From Janthinobacterium sp. 64 (GTDB taxonomy: Bacteria > Pseudomonadota > Gammaproteobacteria > Burkholderiales > Burkholderiaceae_D), in assembly GCF_002813325.1 (NCBI RefSeq), contig NZ_PHUG01000001.1, positions 2,728,001 to 2,792,000 of the forward strand: a stretch of 64,000 nucleotides of DNA, in the 5' to 3' direction. Position 1 is the first letter of the stretch; every line of letters begins with the position of its first letter. This document shows positions 36,283 through 44,968 of the stretch, piece by piece. The translations under genes were made by a program, and so were the position numbers. Below the pieces are notes generated by a model that was not told the origin of the DNA, made no database searches, and saw only the letters and a program-made list of their open reading frames with translations.

Positions 36283-38817
36283 CTAATGCAGTAACTTCGC
36301 CAGCACGCTGCCCGCAACTTGCGCGCTGGCATAGCGCCCCTGGTATTGCTGGCAGCCCTGCCCCCGCAGATAGGCCAGCTGCTGCGCCGTTTCCACGCCT
36401 TCGGCGATCACCGTCAATTGCAACTCGCGCGCCATGGCGATGATGGTGGCGGCGACCGCCGTGTCGGACTCGCCCGCCGCGTCGTCCGCCACGGCGGGCA
36501 GGAACGACGGGTCGATCTTGAGTTTATCCACCGGGTAATGGCGCAGATTGGCCAGGCGCGAATAGCCGGTGCCGAAGTCGTCGATGGCCAGCCTGGCGCC
36601 CAGCGCGCGCAGCTGCGCCAGCACGCCGGCCAGGCGCGCGCCGCCCTTCATCAGCAAGGACTCCGTCACTTCCAGTTCCAGGCTGGCGGCGGGCAAACCC
36701 GACACGGCCAGCGCTTCTTGCACGCTGAGCAATAAATTATTGTGCAGGCATTGCGCCGGCGACAGGTTCACGGCCACTCTCCAGGCCTGGCCCGCATCGT
36801 GCCAGGCGCGCGCGCGCCGGCACGCTTGCTGCAGCACCCAGTTGCCAATCGATACCATCAAGCCACACTCCTCGGCCACGGCGATGAAGCGCTCGGGCGG
36901 CAGCACGCCCAGTTGCGGATGGCGCCAGCGCAACAGCGCTTCGGCGCCGACGATTTGTCCGCTGGCAACGTCGAGCGCGGGCTGGAACTCCAGCACGAAT
37001 TCATCGCGGCCCAGCGCGGCGCGCAAGCCCTGCTCCAGGCTGGCCCGCTCGACGATTTGCGCATTCATCTCGGCATTGAAAAACTGGAAATTGTTACGCC
37101 CGCTTTCCTTGGCGTGGTACATGGCGATGTCGGCGTTGTGCACGAGGGTCTCGATGCCGTCGCCATCGCTGGGAAAGATGGCCACGCCGATCGAGGTGGA
37201 CACATGCAATTCGTATTCGCCCAGCTGATAGGGCTGCGTGACGGCATGCAGCAGGCTGGACGCCACGTGGGCAACCTGGTCGATGCCGCCCACCTCGGAC
37301 AGGATGATGACGAACTCGTCGCCGCCATGCCGGCTGACGGTATCGACGCCGCGCACGCAGCGCACCAGGCGCCGCGCCACTTCCTTGAGCAGCAAATCGC
37401 CCACGTGGTGGCCCATGCTGTCGTTGATATGCTTGAAGTGGTCGAGGTCCAGGTACAACACGGCCAGCATATTCAGCTTGCGCCGCGCGGCCGCCAGCGC
37501 CAGCGACAGCCGGTCCAGCAGCAGCACCCGGTTCGGCAAGTCGGTCAGAAAATCGTGCTCGGCCAGATGGCGCGTGTGCTCCTCGTTTTTCTTGCGCTCG
37601 CTGATGTCGCTGAGGATGGCCAGGTAATTGCTCAATTGTCCTTGCGAGTCGCGGATGGCCGTCAGCGACAGCCAGGCCGGGTAGCGCCCGCCCGCCTTGC
37701 GCTGGCCCATGATGTCGCCTTGCCAATAGCCGTTGGCATCGACTTCATCCCACACGTGCTCGAAAAACGCGGGCGCATCCGGCTCCACGCCGTGCAGGAC
37801 GAAAGGCTTGCCCAGCATGTCGTCCCGGCTATAGCCGCTGATCTCGCTGTACGCGGGATTCATGCTGACGACGCGCTGCTGCGGGTCCATCACGACGATG
37901 GCCACACTGGCGTGCTCGATGACCTGTATCGACAGGTACAGGTCCCGCTCGGCCAGTTTGCGCGAGGAGATATCGCGGATCACGGCGTAAAACAGATAGG
38001 TGTGGTCGAGCGTGACGGAAGTAAGCAGCACTTCGCCCCAGAACAGCTGGCCCGTGCACGTCTGGTAGCGCCAGTCGTAGCGGCAGTTGCCGTCGGCATG
38101 GGCTTGCGCCGCCAGCTGCGTGCCGCGCAACGACGACAATGCGCCATCGGGCTGGCGCAGCGGCGAAAAGTCGCTGAGGCGCCGCCCCAGCAGACGTTGC
38201 CGGTCTTCGCATTGAAACAGGGCAATGGCGGCCGGATTCGCCTCGGCGATATGCTCGTCGCGCAGCAGCAGGATGGCATCGGCCGATTTCTGGTACAGCT
38301 GGCGGAAATTGTCGCCCATCAGCAGCAAGGCGCCCTGCGCGGCGCCATCCTGGCCGCTGGCCGTGATATCGACATCGATGCACACCACTTGCCGCACACG
38401 TCCGGACTGGATGACGGGAAACACGGTGGAACAGATGCAGCGCGGCGCAGCCCCGTCGGCGCCATGCTTCCACAGGCGCGTGCTGCGCGCCTTGCCGCTC
38501 TCCCACACGGCCGCCACTTCGCCCGCCGCCTCCTCGGCCACGCTGGCGGCATCCGGCAGCGAAGCGGCCACCCTGGCCCATGGCTGGCCCAGCGCCAGCT
38601 CGGCCGCCACGCCGTACAGGCGCGCCGCACCCAAGCTCCAGTAGCGCACGATGCCGTCGCGGTCGATGCCACGCACGGACAGACCCGGCGCCTGTTCGAC
38701 GGCGGCAACAATGATGGACAGCAAATCGAGCGCCTTGCCGGCCGGCCCCGCCTGCGGTTCGGCCGCGGCAAGCAGGCGCCCCGGCGACGGCGCGGCTCCG
38801 GCAATCCGATCAGACAT
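36283..38817 (-). CDS. PAS-GGDEF-EAL cyclic-di-GMP signalling protein
   Basis: The protein has 844 residues. Three PAS-like sensory domains (about 35-150, 165-290 and 295-415) precede a GGDEF domain with an intact GGDEF motif and an RGVD inhibitory site five residues before it. The EAL domain has EALLRW, the VTES, DDFGTGYS, LKIDPSF and AEGVET motifs. Both halves keep their catalytic residues, so it could make and break cyclic-di-GMP. There are no membrane helices, so it is cytosolic. The ATG at 38817 has GGGGGA upstream; the reading frame beyond it is unlikely to be coding. It is divergent from the RND adaptor. Confidence 0.92.
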   Translation of the reverse strand: MSDRIAGAAPSPGRLLAAAEPQAGPAGKALDLLSIIVAAVEQAPGLSVRGIDRDGIVRYWSLGAARLYGVAAELALGQPWARVAASLPDAASVAEEAAGEVAAVWESGKARSTRLWKHGADGAAPRCICSTVFPVIQSGRVRQVVCIDVDITASGQDGAAQGALLLMGDNFRQLYQKSADAILLLRDEHIAEANPAAIALFQCEDRQRLLGRRLSDFSPLRQPDGALSSLRGTQLAAQAHADGNCRYDWRYQTCTGQLFWGEVLLTSVTLDHTYLFYAVIRDISSRKLAERDLYLSIQVIEHASVAIVVMDPQQRVVSMNPAYSEISGYSRDDMLGKPFVLHGVEPDAPAFFEHVWDEVDANGYWQGDIMGQRKAGGRYPAWLSLTAIRDSQGQLSNYLAILSDISERKKNEEHTRHLAEHDFLTDLPNRVLLLDRLSLALAAARRKLNMLAVLYLDLDHFKHINDSMGHHVGDLLLKEVARRLVRCVRGVDTVSRHGGDEFVIILSEVGGIDQVAHVASSLLHAVTQPYQLGEYELHVSTSIGVAIFPSDGDGIETLVHNADIAMYHAKESGRNNFQFFNAEMNAQIVERASLEQGLRAALGRDEFVLEFQPALDVASGQIVGAEALLRWRHPQLGVLPPERFIAVAEECGLMVSIGNWVLQQACRRARAWHDAGQAWRVAVNLSPAQCLHNNLLLSVQEALAVSGLPAASLELEVTESLLMKGGARLAGVLAQLRALGARLAIDDFGTGYSRLANLRHYPVDKLKIDPSFLPAVADDAAGESDTAVAATIIAMARELQLTVIAEGVETAQQLAYLRGQGCQQYQGRYASAQVAGSVLAKLLH

Positions 38818-39212
38818 CAGGTCCCCCGGTGGCGCGGCCGCGCGGCAACCGGCGGGCATATGGCCTGTCCGGTGGCGCAACCATCCCGACCATTCTTGCG
38901 CGCTTGCGAATCGGCTTCTTGAGGAGGCGCAAGCATCGTGACGTGCACGGCGGGCATGCTTGCCGTGGTCTCCGGTCGCCGTTTTTTGCATTCCAGCCCC
39001 GATTTTGTGCAATCTGTCGCACGGGTATGGCGGCCGGACTTGAATCTTCCTAAAGTGGCAACATGCGCATCGCCGTGAACGGCCGCAGCGGCAGGCGTGC
39101 TGCCTGCGGCCGCCACGGCGATGCGCTACCCGAATTCCCTCCCGGCCAGCGACAGGCCGGGTCCGCACCGAGACCTGGCGCCGAGCCCCTGCGCCGCTCC
39201 TGAAAAAAACCT
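38818..39212. other. Divergent intergenic region, GGDEF-EAL and RND operon
   Basis: These 395 bases separate two divergent genes and should hold both promoters, but I could not pick a convincing -35/-10 pair for either. Two short hairpins are visible near 39091-39108 (GCAGGC with GCCTGC) and 39143-39162 (CCGGCC with GGCCGG). No gene is supported here. Confidence 0.4.
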
Positions 39213-40454
39213 ATGAAAAACGAGACCCTGCCCCCCGCCTCTCCCCTTGCCGCCACGCGCCGCCGGCGCTGGCGCACCCCCGTGCTGATCCTGATCGTGC
39301 TGGGTCTGGCCGGGGGCGGATGGACCGTCATGCAATCGAAGCAGCAAGCCGCCAAGGCGGCCGAACAGCAAGCGAGCAAGAAGAAGGAACAGGAAAAAAC
39401 GCCCGTGCATGAACTGGCGCAGGGCGACGTGGCGGCGATTGCCGCGCGCGCGCTGGCCATCAGCCTGCCCCTGTCCGGTTCGCTGGCGCCCGTGACCCAG
39501 GCCACCATCAAGGCCAAGGTTTCCGGCGTGATCGAGGCAACCACCTTGCAGGAAGGCCAGCAAGTGGCCAACGGGCAAATCCTCGTGCGTCTGGACGCGG
39601 CCGACCTGCGCGCCCGCCTGACGCAGCAGCAAGCCATGCTCGACGAAGCGCAGGCGCGATTGTCCATGGCGGCCAAGAATGAGGCGAACAGCCAGGCCCT
39701 GCTCAAGCAAAAATACATTTCGCAAACGGCCTACGACACGACGCAAAACTCGGTCGACCTGGCGCGCGCCAATGTGAAGTCCGCCGCCGCGATGGTCGAC
39801 ATCGCCCGCATCGCGCTGGCCGACACCGTGATCCGCGCGCCGATGGCAGGCATCGTCAGCAAGCGCCACCTGCAGGCCGGCGAAAAAGTCTCGCCCGACA
39901 TGCCCGTCTACACCATCGTCAACCTGGCCCAGCTGACCCTGGAAGCGCCCGTGCCCAGCGCGGACATCCCCCGCATCAAGCTGGGCCAGGACGTGCATTT
40001 CAAGGTCGACGGCTTCGGCGCGCGCGACTTCGCCGGCAAGGTCACGCGCATCAACCCGACCACCGAGAGCGGCTCGCGCGCCATGCTCGTCTACATCGCC
40101 GTCGACAATGGCGATGGCGCGCTGCGCGGCGGCATGTTCGCCAAGGGCAGCATCGTCACCGAGCGCTCAAGCGTGGCGCCGCTGGTGCCCCTGACGGCCG
40201 TGCGCAATGAAAAGCAGGGCCCCGTCGTGTATGCGCTGGTGAACAACAAGGTCGTCGCCCAGCCCGTCACCCTGGGACTGCGCAACGAGGACGAAGGCTA
40301 TGCGGAAGTGACGTCGGGCCTGGTGCCGGGCGCCAAAGTCATCGTCGCCAAGCTCGATGGCGTGAAACCGGGACACAGCGTGACCTTTGCCGCGCCAGCC
40401 ACCTCCCCCACCGCGCCAGCCACACCGGCGGCCGTGCTGGCACGGAAGGATTAA
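39213..40454 (+). CDS. RND efflux periplasmic adaptor (HlyD/AcrA family)
   Basis: The protein has 413 residues. A cytoplasmic basic head (ATRRRRW) precedes one membrane anchor (about 24-42). Then come the lipoyl half-motifs (KVSGVIEATTLQEGQQVANGQIL and RAPMAGIVSKRHLQAGEKV) around a coiled-coil hairpin, and a beta-barrel with LEAPVPSADI. It links the inner-membrane pump to an outer-membrane channel. The pump gene starts three bases after its stop codon. No outer-membrane factor is adjacent, so a TolC encoded elsewhere must serve. Confidence 0.9.
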   Translation: MKNETLPPASPLAATRRRRWRTPVLILIVLGLAGGGWTVMQSKQQAAKAAEQQASKKKEQEKTPVHELAQGDVAAIAARALAISLPLSGSLAPVTQATIKAKVSGVIEATTLQEGQQVANGQILVRLDAADLRARLTQQQAMLDEAQARLSMAAKNEANSQALLKQKYISQTAYDTTQNSVDLARANVKSAAAMVDIARIALADTVIRAPMAGIVSKRHLQAGEKVSPDMPVYTIVNLAQLTLEAPVPSADIPRIKLGQDVHFKVDGFGARDFAGKVTRINPTTESGSRAMLVYIAVDNGDGALRGGMFAKGSIVTERSSVAPLVPLTAVRNEKQGPVVYALVNNKVVAQPVTLGLRNEDEGYAEVTSGLVPGAKVIVAKLDGVKPGHSVTFAAPATSPTAPATPAAVLARKD

Positions 40455-40457
40455 GCC

Positions 40458-43400
40458 ATGTGGATGACCAAAGTCAGCATACAAAACCCCGTCTTCGCCA
40501 CCATGGTCATGGTGGCGCTGGTGGTGCTGGGCATCTTCTCCTACCGGGGCCTGGGCGTGGAGAGCATGCCCAGCGTGCAGTTCCCGTTCGCCGCCATTGA
40601 AGTGAATTACCCGGGCGCCTCGCCGGAAGCCGTGGAAAACGACATCACGCGTCCCATCGAAGACGCCGTCAACACCGTCAGCGGCATCAAGACCATCCGC
40701 GCCAACTCGTGGGAAGGACGCGCCGGCGTCTACCTGGAATTCGAGCTGTCGACGAATATGGACAAGGCCATGCAGGACTTGCGCGACAAGGTGGCCCTGG
40801 TGCGCCCGCGCTTCCCGAAAGAAGCCAAGGACCCGTTCATCGCGCGCGCCGAGGGCGACAACGAGCGCCCCATCGCCACCATCGTGCTGACCTCCACCGG
40901 ACATGACCTGCGCTCGCTGTCGACCATGACGGAACAAGTCATCAGCAAGCGATTCCAGGGCGTGGCCGGCGTGGGACAAGTCAAGCTGCGCGGCTTGCGC
41001 GCGCGCCAGATCCTCATCAGCATGAAGCCGATCGAGCTCAATGCCCAGGGCATCGGCGTCGATGAAGTGATCCGCGCCATCCAGGCCACAAATACCAATC
41101 TGCCGGCCGGCTCGATCAGCCATGGCGCGGCCGAGCAGCTGGTGCGCGTGGAAGGCAAGATCAAGGATGCGCGCGAGTTCGGCAAGATCATCGTCGCGCG
41201 CCGCGCCATCGGTCCCGTCTACCTGGACCAGGTGGCCACCGTCGTCGACGGCGAACAGGAAGAACTGTCGATCTCGCGCATGAACGGCCAGCAGGCCGTC
41301 ACCATGGAAATCACCAAGGTGCAGGACGCCAACGTGGTCGAAGTGGGCACCGGCATCCTGAAAGTGGCGGCCGACCTGCAAAAGACCCTGCCGCCCGATA
41401 TCAAGCTGCGCGTGCTCGACGACGAATCGGAGCGCGTGCAAAGCCAGCTCAATAACGTCAAGCGCACCATCATCGAAGGCGCCGTGCTGACCATGGTGAT
41501 CGTCTTCCTGTTCCTGCACTCGTGGCGCTCGACCATCATCACGGGATTGACCCTGCCGATCTCCGTGCTGGCCAGCTTCATCGCCATGAAGGCGTTTGGT
41601 TTTACGCTGAACTTTTTGACCCTGATGGCGCTGTCCCTGTGCATCGGCCTGTTGATCGATGACGCCATCGTGGTGCGCGAAAACATCGTGCGCCACCTGG
41701 GCATGGGCAAGAACCACTACAAGGCGGCCAACGACGGCACCAATGAAATCGGCCTGGCCGTGATGGCCACCACGTTCGCCATCGTCGCCGTGTTCGTGCC
41801 CGTCGCCTTCATGGACGGCATCATCGGCCGCTTCTTCCTGCAGTTCGGCATCACCGTGGCCGTCGCCGTGCTCGTGTCGCTGTTCGTCAGTTTTACCCTT
41901 GACCCCATGCTGTCGTCCGTCTGGCGCGACCCCGTCAAGGACCGTTTCAAGTACGTGCCGTGGCTGGGCCGCTTCATGGCCTGGATCGAGACGGGCATCG
42001 ACCGCCTGCACGTCTGGTATGGCAAGGTGCTGAAAGTGGCCCTGCGCTGGCGCAAGACTACCCTGGCCACGGCCGTGGCCCTGTTCGCGGGCAGCCTGAT
42101 GCTCGTGCCGATGATCGGCGGCGAGATGTTCCCCGAGACGGACCAGGGCTGGGTCAACCTGCGCTTCAAGACGCCCGTCGGCTCCAGCCTCGAATACACG
42201 GATAGCAAGGTGCGCCAGATCGAAACGGCCCTGAAGGAATTCCCCGAAATCGACAGCCTGGTGGCCAATATCGGCACGCCCGATGGACGCAACGCGGCCG
42301 AGGTGAACCTGAAGCTGACGGACATCAAGACGCACAAGCGCCGCTCGCAGCAGGAACTGGAAAAGCTGATCCGCGAACGCCTGGCGCCGATTGCCGGCAT
42401 CACCCTGTCGGTCGGCAACCGCCCCATCTTCATCGCCATCCTGGGCACGGATGAAGGCAAGCTCGATGCAGTAGCGCACCGCCTGATGGACAAGATGCGC
42501 ACCATCAAGGGCCTGGCCGACATGGAGTACAGCCAGGAAGGCGCCAATCCGTCGACCACGGTGAAGATCAATAACGAACTGGCCAGCGACCTGGGATTGT
42601 CGGTGCAGCAGATCGGCAATGCCCTGCGCCCGTTCGTGGCGGGCGACACGGTCAGCCACTGGTTGGCCAGCGACGGACAAAACTATGACGTCAACGTGCA
42701 GCTGCCCAAGTCGGGCCGCCAGAAAGTGGCCGACCTGGCCGACCTGTCGCTGGCGTCCAGCAAGCTTGACGCGAATGGCAAACCCGTCATGATTCCGCTG
42801 CGCCAGGTGGTCGACTTCGTGCCGTCATCGAGCCCGCAAGTGCTCAAGCGCCAGGCCTTGCAGCGCCGCGTCGCCATCTATGCGGGTGTGCAGGGCCGCC
42901 CTGCCGGCGACGTCGACGCCGACGTGCAGAAAGCCATCAAGTCCATCGACCTGCCGCCGGGCGTGCGCTTCGACGTGGCCGGCAATGCACAGCAGATGGC
43001 CGAAACCATGGGCGGCGCGATGATGGCGCTGGGGATCGCCGTGATCTTCATCTACCTGGTGCTGGCGTCGCAATTCGGCAGCTTCTTGCAGCCGATCGCC
43101 ATCATGGTGTCCCTGCCGCTCTCCTTGATCGGCGTGCTGGCCGCCCTCCTCATCACGGGCAGCACCCTGAACATCTTCTCCGTGATCGGCTTCATCATGC
43201 TCATGGGTTTAGTTACCAAGAATGCGATCTTGCTGGTCGACTTCACCAACCAGCGCCAGCGCGAAGGCCTGGGTCAGTTCGAGGCGCTGATGGAAGCAGG
43301 GCAAGTGCGCTTGCGCCCCATCCTGATGACGACCCTGGCGATGGTCTTCGGCATGCTGCCGATGGCCATCGGCATGGGCGACGGCGGCGAATCGCAGGCG

Positions 43401-43574
43401 CCGATGGGCCGCGCCGTCATCGGCGGCGTCATCACCTCGACCCTCTTGACCCTGGTGGTGGTGCCCGTCGCCTACACCTATTTAGATAGCCTGGGCAAGC
43501 GCGCCGCGCGCTTCTTTGGCGGCGGCGAGCATGCGCACACCGATGCCGACGACGCCAAGGCACACGCCCATTGA
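40458..43574 (+). CDS. RND efflux permease, HAE1/AcrB-like
   Basis: The protein has 1038 residues with the twelve-helix, two-porter-loop layout of RND pumps. It begins SIQNPVFATMVMVALVVLGIFSYRGLGVESMPSVQFP. The proton-relay Asp pair is in TM4 (LLIDDAIVVREN). The final segment GLVTKNAILLVDF is TM10-like. It is a drug or small-molecule type pump (HAE1), with no metal-type DFG motif. The C-terminal tail is His-rich (HAHTDADDAKAHAH). Substrates are unknown. The ribosome site is GGAAGGATTAAGCC. Confidence 0.92.
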   Translation: MWMTKVSIQNPVFATMVMVALVVLGIFSYRGLGVESMPSVQFPFAAIEVNYPGASPEAVENDITRPIEDAVNTVSGIKTIRANSWEGRAGVYLEFELSTNMDKAMQDLRDKVALVRPRFPKEAKDPFIARAEGDNERPIATIVLTSTGHDLRSLSTMTEQVISKRFQGVAGVGQVKLRGLRARQILISMKPIELNAQGIGVDEVIRAIQATNTNLPAGSISHGAAEQLVRVEGKIKDAREFGKIIVARRAIGPVYLDQVATVVDGEQEELSISRMNGQQAVTMEITKVQDANVVEVGTGILKVAADLQKTLPPDIKLRVLDDESERVQSQLNNVKRTIIEGAVLTMVIVFLFLHSWRSTIITGLTLPISVLASFIAMKAFGFTLNFLTLMALSLCIGLLIDDAIVVRENIVRHLGMGKNHYKAANDGTNEIGLAVMATTFAIVAVFVPVAFMDGIIGRFFLQFGITVAVAVLVSLFVSFTLDPMLSSVWRDPVKDRFKYVPWLGRFMAWIETGIDRLHVWYGKVLKVALRWRKTTLATAVALFAGSLMLVPMIGGEMFPETDQGWVNLRFKTPVGSSLEYTDSKVRQIETALKEFPEIDSLVANIGTPDGRNAAEVNLKLTDIKTHKRRSQQELEKLIRERLAPIAGITLSVGNRPIFIAILGTDEGKLDAVAHRLMDKMRTIKGLADMEYSQEGANPSTTVKINNELASDLGLSVQQIGNALRPFVAGDTVSHWLASDGQNYDVNVQLPKSGRQKVADLADLSLASSKLDANGKPVMIPLRQVVDFVPSSSPQVLKRQALQRRVAIYAGVQGRPAGDVDADVQKAIKSIDLPPGVRFDVAGNAQQMAETMGGAMMALGIAVIFIYLVLASQFGSFLQPIAIMVSLPLSLIGVLAALLITGSTLNIFSVIGFIMLMGLVTKNAILLVDFTNQRQREGLGQFEALMEAGQVRLRPILMTTLAMVFGMLPMAIGMGDGGESQAPMGRAVIGGVITSTLLTLVVVPVAYTYLDSLGKRAARFFGGGEHAHTDADDAKAHAH

Positions 43575-43592
43575 TTCACCGGTCGCCTTCAC

Positions 43593-43614
43593 CGTCCCCG
43601 CATTGGCGGGGACG
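43593..43614 (+). terminator. Hairpin after the RND operon
   Basis: CGTCCCCGC and GCGGGGACG form a perfect nine-base stem with a four-base ATTG loop, 18 bases after the RND stop codon. No T-run follows; it may stabilise the mRNA end or act as a partial terminator. Confidence 0.5.
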
Positions 43615-43934
43615 ACGCGGCGGCTTCCTGAAGAGAGCTTCAGTTGACCAAAGCGGCCCCACTGGCTAGACTGTCCCCGTTATCAATGATATGGAGTGAC
43701 TCGTGGGTGCTTGTTCCAGTGACAGTAGTCGATTGACCATCGGCGATCGGCCTTAGGCAAGACGCGCGCATTCCGCCCGCCTGGCCCTCGGCAAGGTGTG
43801 GTTTTACCAGCGGCAGTACTCTCTCGCCGCCACTTCCCCCTCATCGTTCCACCGTTGTCGTCTGCTGCCCCCTTTCGGGGCGAATTGTCTTCGCCTTGTG
43901 CACTCGCCTGTTCCTCCCCAGCCGGGAGAAACTG
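43615..43934 (+). other. Long leader upstream of mgtC
   Basis: This 320-base stretch precedes the MgtC-like gene. It has a second small hairpin at 43628-43643 (CTGAAG-AGAG-CTTCAG) and several further short inverted segments. A 16-codon reading frame starts at 43686 (MIWSDSWVLVPVTVVD) but has no ribosome site. In enterobacteria mgtC has a long Mg2+- and proline-sensing leader. I see nothing specific enough to claim that mechanism here. Confidence 0.35.
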
Positions 43935-44657
43935 ATGGTGGTATTTGACTTTGCGCTGCGCGTTGCCGCGGCATTGACCCTGGGCGCCATGATCGGCGCC
44001 GAACGCCAGCTGCGCCAGCGCATGGCGGGCCTGCGCACGAACGCGCTCGTGTCCGTCGGCGCCTCGCTGTTCGTGATGGTTTCCGTGCTCGAAGGCGATA
44101 GCGCCGGCCACATGCGCATCGCCGCGCAGGTGGTGTCGGGCATTGGATTCCTTGGCGCCGGCGTCATCATGCGCGAAGGCATGACGGTGCGCGGCCTGAA
44201 CACGGCCGCCACCCTGTGGTGCTCGGCCGCCATCGGCATCCTGTGCGGCCTGGGCTTCGCGCTGGAAGCGGCCATCGGCACGGGCTTCGTGCTGATCGCC
44301 AACCTGGTGCTGCGCCACCTGGCGCAGCGCATCAACGCGCACGGCAGCGAAGCGGGCATCGAGACGGAAAGCATCTACCGCGTCACGGCCGTGTGCGAGG
44401 CGGAGCAGGAAGTCCAGGTGCGCAACCTCATGCTGCGCATGATCAGCGGCATGCCGGCGCTGATGCTGCAATCCTTGCACAGCGAGGATGCGGCGCACGC
44501 GGGGCGCATCGAAGTGCGCGCCGACCTGCTCACGCCCTTGTCCAGCCTGGGATTGCTGGAGCAGATCGTCAGCCAGGTCAGCCTGGAAGGCAGCGTCTCG
44601 GCCGTGCGCTGGGCGCTGGTCAACAACGCGGAATTTGTCGCCGAACGGGGAGTGTGA
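43935..44657 (+). CDS. MgtC/SapB-family membrane protein
   Basis: The protein has 240 residues. The first 120 form about four membrane helices with GAMIGAERQLRQRMAGLRTNALVSVGASLFV and GIGFLGAGVIMREG, the MgtC signature. A C-terminal ACT-like cytoplasmic domain (about 145-240) follows. MgtC proteins help cells survive low Mg2+ or act on the F-type ATPase. The ATG at 43935 has GGGAGAA just upstream and is better than the ATG 13 codons earlier. Its stop overlaps the next start as TGATG. Confidence 0.88.
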   Translation: MVVFDFALRVAAALTLGAMIGAERQLRQRMAGLRTNALVSVGASLFVMVSVLEGDSAGHMRIAAQVVSGIGFLGAGVIMREGMTVRGLNTAATLWCSAAIGILCGLGFALEAAIGTGFVLIANLVLRHLAQRINAHGSEAGIETESIYRVTAVCEAEQEVQVRNLMLRMISGMPALMLQSLHSEDAAHAGRIEVRADLLTPLSSLGLLEQIVSQVSLEGSVSAVRWALVNNAEFVAERGV

Positions 44658-44968
44658 TGATGAAAAAATTCTTTCACTGGTTTGCCAAGAGTGGCCCAAT
44701 CGTGGCCACCTACCGCCTGACCGTCACCTGCCCCGCCGCGCAAGCGGACCACGTCGCGCGCCTGCTGCTGGCCGAATTGAAAGGCGCAGGCCTGGCGCCG
44801 TCGCAGATGCTGCGCAGCTGGGACGAAGCCAGGCAGGTGGTGCGCCTGATCGCCACGGTGCTGTGCCAGGCCGTGCAGCGCGCCGTGCTGGTGCGCTTCG
44901 TCAACCGCGCGGGCGCCTGGCCGCAGGTGCGGCAAGTGCGCTGGGAAGGCGTGGCGCCCTCAATCTGA
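44657..44968 (+). CDS. Small ACT-like companion of MgtC
   Basis: This 103-residue protein starts MMKKFFHWFAKSGPIVATYRLTVTCP. The pattern of alternating strands and helices (ATYRLTVTCPAAQADHVARLLLAEL, then a VVRLIATVLC strand) resembles the soluble C-terminal domain of MgtC proteins. Its start overlaps the mgtC stop by one base (TGATG), so it is co-translated. It may be a stand-alone regulatory or partner domain. Its end overlaps the converging histidine kinase gene by nine bases. Confidence 0.55.
   Translation: MMKKFFHWFAKSGPIVATYRLTVTCPAAQADHVARLLLAELKGAGLAPSQMLRSWDEARQVVRLIATVLCQAVQRAVLVRFVNRAGAWPQVRQVRWEGVAPSI

Noticed and set aside
40167..42680. 837-codon minus-strand frame inside the RND pump gene
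   Set aside because: It is rich in His, Asp, Gly and Arg as expected from antisense GC-rich codons, and the opposite strand clearly encodes the pump.
43686..43736. Short leader peptide gene before mgtC
   Set aside because: The 16-codon frame has no ribosome site and no run of proline or other regulatory codons, so it is listed only as part of the leader.
44216..44968. 250-codon frame covering mgtC in another frame
   Set aside because: Its first 147 codons overlap the clear MgtC frame and are Arg/Gly-rich noise; only the part from 44657 has a coupled start and plausible protein pattern.
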